Translations under genes and position numbers: made by a program
The notes under the pieces: model-generated
Seen by the model: the letters and a program-made list of their open reading frames with translations, nothing else
Database searches by the model: none
What the model was told of the DNA's origin: nothing
In this document: piece after piece, positions 7,817 through 16,037 of the stretch
How positions within the stretch are numbered: the first letter of the stretch is position 1
Layout: each line of letters begins with the position of its first letter
Assembly: GCA_019459325.1 (NCBI GenBank)
Contig: JAIBFA010000052.1
Span: 1-43,336 of the forward strand
Source of the DNA: Thiobacillus sp.
Lineage (GTDB): Bacteria; Pseudomonadota; Gammaproteobacteria; Burkholderiales; Thiobacillaceae
Direction: 5' to 3'
Length of the DNA: 43,336 nucleotides

Positions 7817-9250
7817 TTACAGCCAGTATTCCCAGACCCGGGCGAACCACTCCTTGACGCGCAGATTGAGCGGGCGGCGCTGCCACTGCTCGAGCGTGAT
7901 GGTCTCGGACGCCGCCAGGTCCTTGTCGAACATGGCCTGCACCTGTTTGCCGAAATCCGGCCCCAGCACCACCGCGTTTAACTCGTAGTTATGCAGGAAA
8001 CTGCGCCAGTCGAGGTTGGTCGAGCCGACCGTGGCCCAGACGCCGTCGATCAGCGCGGTCTTGGAATGCAGGATCACCCCCTGCCGCTCATGGATTTTCA
8101 CCCCCGCACGCAAGAGCCGGTCGTAATAGTTGCGACCGGCGTGGAACACCAGCCAGGAATCGGTCTGGCTCGGCAGGATCAGGGTGACGTCGACGCCGCG
8201 CCGGGCGGCCGCTTCGAGCGCATCGAGCAACTGCGGGTCGGGGGCGAAATACGCGTTGGTGATATTCACGCTGACTTCAGCGCTGGAGATGGCCGAGAGC
8301 AGCGTGGCGTAAATCAGGCTGAAGGGGTCGTCGGGTGAACTGCCGATCGCGCGCACCACGTGCGGGCCGACGTGCTCGGGGGGCGGAAAATAGTTCTTCG
8401 CGGGCAGCGGCTTGCCCTTCTGCTTTTCCCAGGTCGCGAGGAACAGCTTCTGGAACTCGGCCACCACCGGCCCCTGCAGTTGCAGGTCGGTGTCGCGCCA
8501 AGCCAGGTCAGGGTCCGCGCCCGCGTCGGGCTTTGCCCGCGAGCCATATCTGAACGAGCCGCCGGAGTAGACGCTGCTGATGTTGATGCCGCCGAGAAAC
8601 GCGGTGTGTCCGTCGACGATCAGCAGCTTGCGGTGGTCGCGCTGATTCAACGCCCATTCCTTGGGCGTCAACAAGGGATTGATGGGGTTGAATTCGAGCA
8701 CCTGGACGCCGCTGTCAGTCAGTTGCTGGAAGAAGGACTCCGGCGTGCCGAGGGTGCCGACGCTGTCACGGATGAGGTTGACCTGCACGCCCTCCGCCTG
8801 CTTGGCGATCAGCGCCTCGGCAAAGCGCTGGCCGACTTCGTCGTCGTCGAGGATGTAGGTTTCCATGTTGATGTGGTCGCGCGCCGCCATGATGGCTGCG
8901 TACATCGCCTGGTAGGTGGCCGGGCCATCCTGCAGCAAGCGCACCTGGTTTCCGGCGGTCAGCGGGCTGCCGACGATGGCCTCTTCGCGCGCCAGGTGGT
9001 GGTCGAAGATGCCGGTGTCCGGGCTGCGGTTTTCCAGCCGGTCGAGGATCGACTTGCTGTGGGTAGCCGACAGTTCACCGCGCGCCCCTTCCAGTTGCAC
9101 GGGCGGGCCGGGGCGCCGCGCCAGGTCGGGCACGATGGTCGGCAGGCTGCTGCAACCGGCCAGGCCAAACAGAATCGCGGCCGGCCAATGCCGCAGGTAA
9201 CGGCTCAGGTGCGCCGGCCGCTGCGCCGGTTTCAGGGTTATTGCTACCAT
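7817..9250 (-). CDS. Cardiolipin synthase-like phospholipase D protein (lipoprotein form)
   Basis: 477-residue member of the phospholipase D superfamily that likely joins phospholipids to make cardiolipin at the membrane. Both HKD motifs are intact: H206-K208-D213 in NQRDHRKLLIVDGHTAFLGG, and H395-K397-D402 in ILHSKTALIDGVWATVGSTN. The N terminus has a basic stretch, a hydrophobic segment and a lipobox ending at Cys33 (FGLAGC), so the protein is probably a lipid-anchored lipoprotein, unlike ClsA, which has two N-terminal helices. It is closest in layout to ClsB/ClsC-type enzymes. It is followed upstream on the same strand by a DUF3309 gene 66 bp away, a possible stress-related pairing. Substrate choice is inferred from the family. 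Confidence 0.88.
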   Translation of the reverse strand: MVAITLKPAQRPAHLSRYLRHWPAAILFGLAGCSSLPTIVPDLARRPGPPVQLEGARGELSATHSKSILDRLENRSPDTGIFDHHLAREEAIVGSPLTAGNQVRLLQDGPATYQAMYAAIMAARDHINMETYILDDDEVGQRFAEALIAKQAEGVQVNLIRDSVGTLGTPESFFQQLTDSGVQVLEFNPINPLLTPKEWALNQRDHRKLLIVDGHTAFLGGINISSVYSGGSFRYGSRAKPDAGADPDLAWRDTDLQLQGPVVAEFQKLFLATWEKQKGKPLPAKNYFPPPEHVGPHVVRAIGSSPDDPFSLIYATLLSAISSAEVSVNITNAYFAPDPQLLDALEAAARRGVDVTLILPSQTDSWLVFHAGRNYYDRLLRAGVKIHERQGVILHSKTALIDGVWATVGSTNLDWRSFLHNYELNAVVLGPDFGKQVQAMFDKDLAASETITLEQWQRRPLNLRVKEWFARVWEYWL

Positions 9251-9316
9251 CCATCCTCCATCAACCGGCTGCTGCCGCCGGCTTACATCAGCCGGACCGC
9301 AGCGCGCGCCGGGCCG

Positions 9317-9472
9317 TCACAGCCGCCCCATCAACAGCAGCACGATGACAATGACCAACAGCAAACCCAGACCACCACTGGGACCGTAGCCCCAATTCTT
9401 GCTGTGTGACCAGCGCGGCACCGCGCCGAGCAACATCAGGATCAGGACGATCAACAGTATAGTTCCCAACAT
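9317..9472 (-). CDS. DUF3309 family small membrane protein
   Basis: 51-residue membrane protein not obvious as a large frame. It begins MLGTILLIVLILMLLGA, continues through the family-typical PRWSHSKNWGYGPSGGLG loop and ends in a second hydrophobic stretch LLLVIVIVLLLMGRL. That two-helix plan with a central YGPSGG is the DUF3309 pattern. GAGGAGCGCCTC precedes ATG 9472. Function is unknown; relatives are found near stress and envelope genes. It lies between the collagen-like lipoprotein and cardiolipin synthase genes on the same strand, and the three could form one transcript. Confidence 0.85.
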   Translation of the reverse strand: MLGTILLIVLILMLLGAVPRWSHSKNWGYGPSGGLGLLLVIVIVLLLMGRL

Positions 9473-9500
9473 GAGGCGCTCCTCGTAGGGATGAGTGGAT

Positions 9501-9761
9501 TCAGTTCGTCGGCGCTGCAGCCTCCGCCGGCACCACGATCACCGTGGTGCCCTCGCCGGTCTTGCCGGTCTCGCCCTGGATGCCTTCGGCGCCCTGATAG
9601 CCGGTTGCACCCTGGCTGCCGGGTTCGCCCTGCGGGCCCGCGGGGCCGGGAACCGCGACAGGGGCGACGGGCGCGGCGGGCACCGTGACGACGGTCGGCC
9701 TATCACAAGCGGCCAGGCCCAGCGTTGCGAGCAGTGCGGTAATCATTAGCGTATGGTTCAT
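9501..9761 (-). CDS. Collagen-like Gly-X-Y repeat lipoprotein
   Basis: 86-residue predicted lipoprotein. A signal peptide with lipobox LGLAAC puts the lipidated Cys at position 19. A Pro/Val/Ala linker (about 22-38) leads into eleven consecutive Gly-X-Y triplets, residues 39-71, for example GPAGPQGEPG and GYQGAEGIQGETGKTGEG. The C terminus is short and hydrophobic-acidic (VIVVPAEAAA). The start at ATG 9761 is supported by AAAGGATTGACC; a longer in-frame extension upstream is not. Bacterial collagen-like segments can form trimeric stalks, so this may be a surface or periplasmic trimer, but the triplet run is short. No binding domain is attached. Confidence 0.85.
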   Translation of the reverse strand: MNHTLMITALLATLGLAACDRPTVVTVPAAPVAPVAVPGPAGPQGEPGSQGATGYQGAEGIQGETGKTGEGTTVIVVPAEAAAPTN

Positions 9762-9885
9762 GGTCAATCCTTTGAAAGTGGGAAATCGTGGTACGGACGG
9801 CTTCGAACCCTCCGCGAATGAACCGGCTCGACTGGGATGTCGCTCCGGCAGATCGACAGCGTAGGCCAATGCCGCGTACTGTTCA

Positions 9886-9958
9886 GTGCGCTGGCGAACA
9901 TTGGACGCAATCTCTGACGGCGGCCAAAGATCCTGCGTGCGCTAGCGCACAGATTGCG
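9886..9958. promoter_or_regulatory. Palindrome cluster in a divergent intergenic region
   Basis: The 358-bp gap between the divergent collagen-like lipoprotein and the exported-protein gene at 10120 holds nested symmetry. There is a perfect 14-bp palindrome GTGCGCTAGCGCAC (9937-9950), a near copy GTGCGCTGGCG (9886-9896), and 8-bp arms CGCAATCT (9906-9913) and AGATTGCG (9951-9958) that enclose the palindrome. The spacing suits a dimeric regulator or a structured transcript. I see no gene in the remainder of the gap. Confidence 0.5.
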
Positions 9959-10119
9959 CGGCGGCGTGCGCGTAGCCTGATCGCAAGCCGTCACGCACCG
10001 AACCGGACCGTCCTTGGGGGCATCTGCAAGCCGCCGCGGATCCCCTCGCGGGAGGCGATGTCCCGGTCTCTCTACACCCTCACGCGTCAAGCAGATCGAC
10101 CTCTCACAGGAGCTTCAAC

Positions 10120-10542
10120 ATGAAACGTCTACTCTTCGCAGCAGCGCTGGCCGCCGCCACCTTTCCGGCTCTCGCGGCCGACGTCGCGGTCTCCGTCAGC
10201 GTCGGCCAGCCCGGCTTCTATGGCCAGATCGACATCGGCGGCTACCCGCAGCCGCACGTGATCTATCGGGAGCCAAGAGTCATGTATCGGTCGGCGATGA
10301 ACCGCCCGCCGATCTACCTGCATGTGCCCCCGGGCCACGCAAAAAACTGGCGCAAACACTGCCGCGAGTACAACGCCTGCGGCGAGCGGGTCTACTTTGT
10401 GCAAAACAGCTGGTATGAGCGCGAGTACGTTCCGCATTACCAGAAGCAACATCGCGATCGCCGCGATGAGCATAAGGATGATCGTCGTGGCAAACAGAAC
10501 GACCGCGACGACAATGATCGCGGCCAGGGCCGTGGTCACTGA
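10120..10542 (+). CDS. Exported protein with charged C-terminal tail
   Basis: 140 residues with a clear signal peptide, MKRLLFAAALAAATFPALA, then a mature domain VAVSVSVGQPGFYGQIDIGG with Tyr/Pro-rich segments (RPPIYLHVPPGHAKNW), two Cys (HCREYNACGERV) and a long Asp/Arg/His-rich tail that looks disordered. The pattern VSVGQPGFYG...IYLHVPPGHAK...YFVQ...WY is one I recall from uncharacterised betaproteobacterial exported proteins. The ribosome site ACAGGAGCTTCAAC precedes ATG 10120. Function is unknown; the His/Asp-rich tail could bind metal. It is monocistronic, in front of the c-di-GMP gene with a gap of 116 bp. Confidence 0.8.
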   Translation: MKRLLFAAALAAATFPALAADVAVSVSVGQPGFYGQIDIGGYPQPHVIYREPRVMYRSAMNRPPIYLHVPPGHAKNWRKHCREYNACGERVYFVQNSWYEREYVPHYQKQHRDRRDEHKDDRRGKQNDRDDNDRGQGRGH

Positions 10543-10658
10543 AGGCATAGGGCATAAGCCTGATTGCGGCTCAACCCTCGGCCATGTCGCGAGGGTATCG
10601 GTGCGCCACTCTGCCTGCGGTATGATGACCTAGGCCCATCACCACAGACGGCCATGCC

Positions 10659-13169
10659 ATGAACGTCACCCCGACAACTGTCCTTCTCGTCGAACACGAT
10701 CCCGCCGATGCCCGGCTGATCCAGGATGCGCTTGCGGGCACGGTAAGCAACCCGTTTCGTGTCGAATGGGTGACGCGACTCACCGATGCGCTCGAACGAC
10801 TGGGCAGTGAAAGCTTCGAGGTGGTCTTGCTTGACCTGTCGCTGCCTGACAGCCAGGGCCTCGAAGCGTTCGACCAGGTGTTCCAGGCTGCGCCCGACTC
10901 CCTGATCCTGGTCCTCAGCGGATTGACCGATGAAGAAACCGCGCGTCAGGCCATGGAGCGCGGCGCCCATGACTATTTCTCCAAAGGCCACGTCGACGCC
11001 CACTGGTTGCCGCGTGCGCTGCGCTACGTCATCGAGCGCAAGACTGCCCGGGGCGCGCTGCAGAGCAGCGAGGAACGCTTCCGCGCGATGAGCGATGCCT
11101 CCCCGCTGGGCATCTTCGTCTCCGATGCCGAGGGGAGTTGCGTCTATACCAACGCCGCGTATCACAAGATATCGGGGCTGAGCCTGGAACAGACGCTGGG
11201 CACGAACTGGAGCATGGCGATCCACCCGGAGGATCGCGAGCGCGTCCTTGCCGAGTGGCGCAGCGCAGCACGGGGGCAGGCGCCGTTCCAGACGGAATTC
11301 CGTTTCCTGCAGAAAGACGAGAGCATCGTCTGGACACGCGTCAACAGCGCCGCCATCCTTGACGGGAAGAAAAGGTCGGGCCTTGTGCAAACGGTTGAGG
11401 ACATCACCGATCGCAAGTCGGCGGAGTTCGTGTTGCGGGTCGCCGAAGAGGCCTTGTTCATGGAAAAGGAGCGGGCCCAGGTCACGCTCAACTCCATCGG
11501 CGACGCCGTGCTGACCACCGACACCCTGGGCAACGTGACCTATCTGAACCGGGTGGCGGAGGTGATGACCGGCTGGTCGCACGACGAGGCACTGGGCCGG
11601 CCGATTGCAGGGGTATTCAATATCGTCGACGGCATGACACGCCTACCTACGGGGAATCCGATGCTGCGCGCCATCGAGGAAAACATGACGGTAGGACTGG
11701 CCACGAACAGTGTGCTGATCCGCCGCGACGGATCCGAGTCCCCGATCGAGGATTCCGCCGCGCCCATCCACAACCGGGACGGCCAGGTCACCGGCGCGGT
11801 GATCGTCTTCCACGACGTCAGCGAATCGCGGGCCATGGCGCTGGAGATGGCCCATCTGGCCCAGCACGACTTTCTCACCGGCCTGCCCAACCGGCTCCTT
11901 CTGACAGAACGGTTCTCTCACGCGATCGGGCTGGCCCACCGGCACAAGCAGCAGGTCGGGCTGCTGTTTCTCGATCTGGATAATTTCAAACACATCAACG
12001 ATTCGCTGGGACATGCGATCGGCGACCAGCTGCTACAGTCGGTTGCGAACCGCCTGGTTGAGTGCGTGCGCGCCACCGACACGGTATGCCGCCAGGGCGG
12101 CGACGAGTTCGTGATCCTGCTCGCTGAAATCGGACAACCGGAGGATGCGGCCCACGTTGCGGAAACCCTGCGTGCCGCGCTCGACACCCCGCATCAGATC
12201 GGCGGACACGAACTCCATGTCACCTTGAGCATCGGCATCAGCATCTTTCCGGGTGACGGCGCCGACGTGGCCACCCTGATGCAGAACGCGGACACCGCGA
12301 TGTATCACGCCAAGGCAAGCGGCCGCAACAACTACCAGTTCTTCAGGGGCGACATGAACGCCCGCGCGATGCGCCGGCTGTTCGTGGAAAAAAGCCTGCG
12401 CCGCGCCCTGAAGCACGGAGAATTCATGCTGCATTACCAGCCGAAAATCGATCTTGCATCAGGCGCGATGACCGGTGCCGAGGCCCTCCTTCGCTGGCAG
12501 GACCCGGATCTCGGACTCGTCATGCCGGCGCAGTTCGTGCAGATCGCGGAAGATAACGGACTGATCGTGCCGGTCGGCCGCTGGGTGCTGCGCGAGGCCT
12601 GCAGGCAAACACAGGCCTGGCTGGATTCGGGCCTGCCGGCCGTGCCAGTGTCGGTCAACATTTCCGCAGTGGAGTTTAGGCACGAAGGCTTTCTGGAGGG
12701 GGTTGCCCAGATCCTCAAGGAGACCGGTCTGGCGCCGCACTACCTCGAACTGGAACTGACCGAAAGCATCCTCATGCACGACGTCGAATCGTCGGCGTCG
12801 GTGCTCGAAGCACTCAAGGCAATGGGGGTGCAGCTTGCCATCGACGACTTCGGTACCGGCTATTCGAGCCTGAGTTATTTGAAGCGCTTTCCGATCGACA
12901 CCCTTAAGATCGACCAGTCATTCGTGCGCGACATCGTCACCGATGCGGACGATGCAACCATCGTGGCCGCAGTGATCGGAATGGGGAGAAACCTCAAGCA
13001 ACGGGTCATTGCCGAGGGGGTGGAGACGCACGAGCAGCTCGAATTCCTGCAGGCCCGCAATTGCGACGAGGGGCAAGGCTTCCATTTCAGCCATCCCGTG
13101 GCCGCCGAGGACTTTGCCCGCTTGCTCGACCCTGGAAACGACAAACGGCCGCAACAGCGGCCGGAATGA
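10659..13169 (+). CDS. REC-PAS-PAS-GGDEF-EAL c-di-GMP signalling protein
   Basis: 836-residue cytoplasmic protein that senses through PAS domains and makes or breaks cyclic di-GMP. Order: receiver domain (about 6-125; phosphoacceptor D59 in VVLLDLSLPD, acidic pair near E12-D14), PAS (about 140-255), PAS with a PAC-like tail (about 275-395), GGDEF (about 405-565) and EAL (about 575-830). The GGDEF motif is intact (RQGGDEFVILL), with an inhibitory-site RxxD (RATD) five residues upstream. The EAL motif is intact (GAEALLRWQDP), as are DDFGTGYSSLSYLK and the EGVETHEQ loop, so both activities are possible. No transmembrane segment is seen. Input is presumably through a partner histidine kinase not in the window. 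The gene converges with the OmpA-like gene. Confidence 0.93.
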   Translation: MNVTPTTVLLVEHDPADARLIQDALAGTVSNPFRVEWVTRLTDALERLGSESFEVVLLDLSLPDSQGLEAFDQVFQAAPDSLILVLSGLTDEETARQAMERGAHDYFSKGHVDAHWLPRALRYVIERKTARGALQSSEERFRAMSDASPLGIFVSDAEGSCVYTNAAYHKISGLSLEQTLGTNWSMAIHPEDRERVLAEWRSAARGQAPFQTEFRFLQKDESIVWTRVNSAAILDGKKRSGLVQTVEDITDRKSAEFVLRVAEEALFMEKERAQVTLNSIGDAVLTTDTLGNVTYLNRVAEVMTGWSHDEALGRPIAGVFNIVDGMTRLPTGNPMLRAIEENMTVGLATNSVLIRRDGSESPIEDSAAPIHNRDGQVTGAVIVFHDVSESRAMALEMAHLAQHDFLTGLPNRLLLTERFSHAIGLAHRHKQQVGLLFLDLDNFKHINDSLGHAIGDQLLQSVANRLVECVRATDTVCRQGGDEFVILLAEIGQPEDAAHVAETLRAALDTPHQIGGHELHVTLSIGISIFPGDGADVATLMQNADTAMYHAKASGRNNYQFFRGDMNARAMRRLFVEKSLRRALKHGEFMLHYQPKIDLASGAMTGAEALLRWQDPDLGLVMPAQFVQIAEDNGLIVPVGRWVLREACRQTQAWLDSGLPAVPVSVNISAVEFRHEGFLEGVAQILKETGLAPHYLELELTESILMHDVESSASVLEALKAMGVQLAIDDFGTGYSSLSYLKRFPIDTLKIDQSFVRDIVTDADDATIVAAVIGMGRNLKQRVIAEGVETHEQLEFLQARNCDEGQGFHFSHPVAAEDFARLLDPGNDKRPQQRPE

Positions 13170-13244
13170 GCAATGCAAGCCTGCGGCGCGACCCAATGAA
13201 TCATGGGCTCGCGCCGCGACTGGCGCGTCAGCTTTGCGGGACGT

Positions 13245-14300
13245 CTATCGTGGAACGATGTTGCCCTTGTCGTCGGACAGGATGATTTCCACGCGTCGAT
13301 TCATTTGACGGCCGGCGGCATTGTTGTTGCTGGCAACCGGATAGGCTTCGGCATAACCGCGTGTTTCAATGCGGTCGCCGCCGATTCCCATGCCGACCAA
13401 AGCCGACCGCACGGCATCGGCGCGTCGTTCAGAGAGCGGCTGATTGATACTGCGACTGCCGGTGCTGTCAGTGTGGCCTTCAATCAACACCTTGCGCTGC
13501 GGGTATTGATTGAGGAAATCAGCCAGCTTTTGCACGTTGCGCACACCGCCCGCCGACAGCTGCGCCTTGTTCACGGCGAACAGCACGTCGCCCAGCGTGA
13601 TCACCATGCCGCGCGGCGTTTGCTTGGCATCCAGTTCCTTGAGCTGCTGTTCCTGCTGGGCAATCATTGCCTGGTCACGCTCCGACTGAGCGCGGGCCGT
13701 CTCCAATGCAGCCGCTTTCTGCTCGGCGGTCTGCTGGGCAATCAACGCTTGCCGCCTGGCCTCTTCGAGTTCAGCCTGTCTCGCCGCAATCAAGGCCTCG
13801 TCTCGTTGCGCCTGGGCGCCGGCGGCCGCCAACGCGGCAGCTTGCTGCTCGGCGGTTTGCTGCGCAATCGCGGCCTGCCGTCTGGCTTCATCGACTTCAG
13901 CCTGCGAAATCGCCGCCTGCCGTCTGGCCGCTTCGGCTTCCGCCGTCCTCGCTGCAAGGCGGACCTGGTCGCGTTGCGCGGTAGCGTTGGCAATCGACTG
14001 TTCTGCCGCTTTCCGCCTCGCGGTTTCCTGTGCGATCGCCACTTGCTGCTTGGCCACATAGGCCAGTTGATTGACCTCGGCATCTTCACCTTTGACCAAT
14101 GCGGCATCCGCCTTTTTCAGCGTCTCGCCCGCTCGTTGCAACTCAACCGGTGCCAGATTCACCACCTGGGGGTTGGTTTGTGCACTGCTGTACAGGCCGC
14201 GCGCTTCATCGAGCGCCGTGCTTTTCGGAGGGACGGTGCTGCAGCCGGCGAGAATTCCGGCAGCAAGCAGGCTTAGGGAAACGTATCGATTGCTTTTCAT
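13245..14300 (-). CDS. OmpA-family lipoprotein with DUF4398-like coiled coil
   Basis: 351-residue outer-membrane lipoprotein, probably anchored to peptidoglycan. Lipobox LLAAGILAGC puts Cys at 20. Residues 30-90 match the DUF4398 type. A long Ala/Gln/Glu-rich coiled coil follows (about 85-225), with an internal 42-residue repeat beginning EARRQA at 138 and 180. The OmpA C-terminal domain spans about 232-345, with the peptidoglycan-binding signature EGHTDSTGS...NQPLSERRADAVR and a final NRRVEIIL. The start MKSNRYVSLS is chosen because ATGGAGCTCATC precedes it. It is downstream of the shorter DUF4398 lipoprotein (gap 18 bp), the usual pairing, implying an operon that braces the envelope. Confidence 0.9.
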   Translation of the reverse strand: MKSNRYVSLSLLAAGILAGCSTVPPKSTALDEARGLYSSAQTNPQVVNLAPVELQRAGETLKKADAALVKGEDAEVNQLAYVAKQQVAIAQETARRKAAEQSIANATAQRDQVRLAARTAEAEAARRQAAISQAEVDEARRQAAIAQQTAEQQAAALAAAGAQAQRDEALIAARQAELEEARRQALIAQQTAEQKAAALETARAQSERDQAMIAQQEQQLKELDAKQTPRGMVITLGDVLFAVNKAQLSAGGVRNVQKLADFLNQYPQRKVLIEGHTDSTGSRSINQPLSERRADAVRSALVGMGIGGDRIETRGYAEAYPVASNNNAAGRQMNRRVEIILSDDKGNIVPR

Positions 14301-14318
14301 GATGAGCTCCATTGATGA

Positions 14319-14711
14319 TTATTTGGATAGACGTTCGATTTCCTGGCGCAGCACGCGAATGTCTTCCTGCAATGCGTCTGCCGCTTTCTGCGCCTTGGCT
14401 GAACGCGCCATCTCGGCCGACAGCTTGGCGTCAACCTCTGCCTGTTCTGCCAGCCGCAAGGCAAGCTCATAATCCTTCGCTGCCATAGCCCGCTCGGCAG
14501 CTTCCAGCTTCTCCGACGCAGACCTGAACTGCACGGGCGCATACTGATTGCCTCCGGCGCTCAGCGCATTGCTCACTGCCGCCCGGGAAACGGCCATCTG
14601 CTCGGTTGGCGCCGAAGTGCTTGCGCAACCCGCCATCAACACGACAGCAGCAACGGCCACGCCGGCCATTTGCATCACTTGTTTCGACTTGAGGAGATAA
14701 GTGTCTTTCAT
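14319..14711 (-). CDS. DUF4398 domain lipoprotein
   Basis: 130-residue predicted lipoprotein. Signal peptide with lipobox VVLMAGC (Cys29 from the second Met), then a helical DUF4398 domain: SRAAVSNALSAGGNQYAPVQFRSASEKLEAAERAMAAKDYELA shows the A-x-A-G-x-x-Y-A-P pattern of the family. It ends in a short coiled coil (VLRQEIERLSK). Two adjacent ATGs (14714, 14711) are possible; the spacing from GGGTGA favours the second. It precedes the OmpA/DUF4398 gene by 18 bp, so the two are likely co-transcribed and may interact through their coiled coils. The family role is not established. Confidence 0.85.
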   Translation of the reverse strand: MKDTYLLKSKQVMQMAGVAVAAVVLMAGCASTSAPTEQMAVSRAAVSNALSAGGNQYAPVQFRSASEKLEAAERAMAAKDYELALRLAEQAEVDAKLSAEMARSAKAQKAADALQEDIRVLRQEIERLSK

Positions 14712-15221
14712 CATTTTTCACCCAGTAAGTTAGACATCGAATATCGAAGACACGCGTTGCAATGACCATTCGATGCGATTGCAATGGCGTTCCGGTCGAA
14801 CATGCTTCCTTCGAGGCGTTCACGATAGGCCGCAAACATGGAACCGTCTGTGCGACGCCGCACACAACTGAATCTTGGTATAGCACATCGATTTCCGCTT
14901 CAAGCGCCGCCGTCGGGGTCAGCCGTCGGATATTTCTCCTGAGCTCCGGGCAAGTCGCTTCTGCATCGGCAAGCTGACGGAGAAGGCGTTTCATATTCCG
15001 CTGCGCGGCACGATCACGCGCCCTCTGCCCGTCAACGCAAACCGTCCACCCCACGCACGCGTTATGTGCGCCACCGTACCGACTGCCCCCACCCCGTTCG
15101 CTATGCTGGCTTCGAGGTTCAGACACGGCATGCGAGAGCCATTTGGGCTCGGATCGCTCCGGCGCGTCGATACGAATCCCGCAACAAGTCATCCCCGTTT
15201 CACTTACATTTGGAGTCAACC
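14712..15221. other. Long divergent intergenic region
   Basis: About 510 bp between the divergent DUF4398 and BON lipoprotein genes. Open frames cross it on both strands but none has a good ribosome site, a recognisable domain or consistent codon use. Promoters for both operons must lie here. I find no clear operator, riboswitch or RNA gene. Confidence 0.45.
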
Positions 15222-15536
15222 ATGAATAAATTCAGCAAAACGCTTTCCGCAGCTTTACTCGCCGTTACACTGATCTCCGTCGTCGGTTGCGCATCGACCT
15301 CACAGAAAGAGGGTGCCGGCGAGTATGTCGACGACGCCGTCATCACTACCAAGGTGAAGGCAGCGATCTTCAACGAACCGAGCCTGAAGTCGACCGAGAT
15401 CAATGTCGAGACCTTCAAGGGCGTGGTCCAGCTGAGCGGCTTCGTCAATTCCGAGGCCGACATCAGCAAGGCTGTCAGCCTTGCGCGCAGCGTCAAGGGC
15501 GTGACCTCCGTCAAGAACGACATGCGTCTGAAGTGA
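15222..15536 (+). CDS. BON-domain lipoprotein
   Basis: 104-residue periplasmic lipoprotein. Signal peptide MNKFSKTLSAALLAVTLISV with lipobox ending at Cys23 (VVGC), then one BON domain (about 35-104). Visible are YVDDAVITTKVKAAIFNEP, INVETFKGVVQLSGFVNS and ARSVKGVTSVKNDMRLK, matching OsmY/DolP-like BON proteins that bind phospholipid and support outer-membrane integrity. TTTGGAGTCAACC precedes ATG 15222. It has its own strong terminator. Neighbouring genes (DUF883, YqjE, OmpA) make a stress and envelope role likely. Confidence 0.92.
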   Translation: MNKFSKTLSAALLAVTLISVVGCASTSQKEGAGEYVDDAVITTKVKAAIFNEPSLKSTEINVETFKGVVQLSGFVNSEADISKAVSLARSVKGVTSVKNDMRLK

Positions 15537-15551
15537 GCGACAGCTGATCGC

Positions 15552-15588
15552 AAGCCCCGGCCGGACGACGTGTCCGGCCGGGGCTTTT
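15552..15588 (+). terminator. Strong Rho-independent terminator
   Basis: Perfect 15-bp GC-rich stem (15552-15566 with 15572-15586), a five-base loop GACGT, and TTTT at the end of the stem. It lies 15 bases after the BON gene stop codon. Confidence 0.93.
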
Positions 15589-15694
15589 CGATCCGGCCCC
15601 GCCATTTGCATTGGCTTCAGGAGTGTCTAGATTTAAGGGTGTCGTAAGTCGACATTCGAATGAGCAGTTCTTTACAACGAGAGGAAAAACATCC

Positions 15695-16030
15695 ATGAGC
15701 ACTACAAATCTATCGGCCGCAACCGAATCGGCAGACGTGACGAAAGAGCAACTGATCCATGATTTCAAAGTGGTCGTTGCCGATGCGGAAGCCCTGCTGA
15801 AGGCCACGGCTGGCCAGGGTGGCGAGGCAATGTCGGCAGCACGCGGCAAGGTGCTTGAGTCGCTTGCTGTTGCAAAAGCGAAAATGAGCGAAGCCGAGGC
15901 GGCGCTGCTGGCCCGCACCAAGGCTGCCGCCAAGGCGACGGATGAATATGTCCACGTCCATCCGTGGCAGGCCATTGGCATCGCGGCTAGTGTCGGCATG
16001 GTGATCGGCCTGCTGATCGGACGTCGTTAA
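15695..16030 (+). CDS. DUF883 (YqjD/ElaB-like) membrane-anchored protein
   Basis: 111-residue protein with a long Ala/Lys/Glu-rich amphipathic helix (about 15-90) and a C-terminal transmembrane anchor, WQAIGIAASVGMVIGLLIGRR. This is the YqjD/ElaB plan: inner-membrane proteins that in E. coli bind stationary-phase ribosomes. The conserved VHxHPW(Q/K)AIG motif is present as VHVHPWQAIG. AGAGGAAAAACATCC precedes ATG 15695, so the longer upstream frame is rejected. It starts a three-gene operon with YqjE-like and YqjK-like genes (gaps of 7 and -4 bases). Confidence 0.9.
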   Translation: MSTTNLSAATESADVTKEQLIHDFKVVVADAEALLKATAGQGGEAMSAARGKVLESLAVAKAKMSEAEAALLARTKAAAKATDEYVHVHPWQAIGIAASVGMVIGLLIGRR

Positions 16031-16037
16031 CCCGGCG

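Noticed and set aside
8360..9409. A 349-codon plus-strand open frame opposite cardiolipin synthase
   Set aside because: Overlaps the whole HKD-motif gene in antisense and shows no recognisable domain.
14712..15221. A gene in the 510-bp gap, from open frames on both strands
   Set aside because: No ribosome site, no domain, and codon use unlike the neighbours; it is better read as a divergent promoter region.
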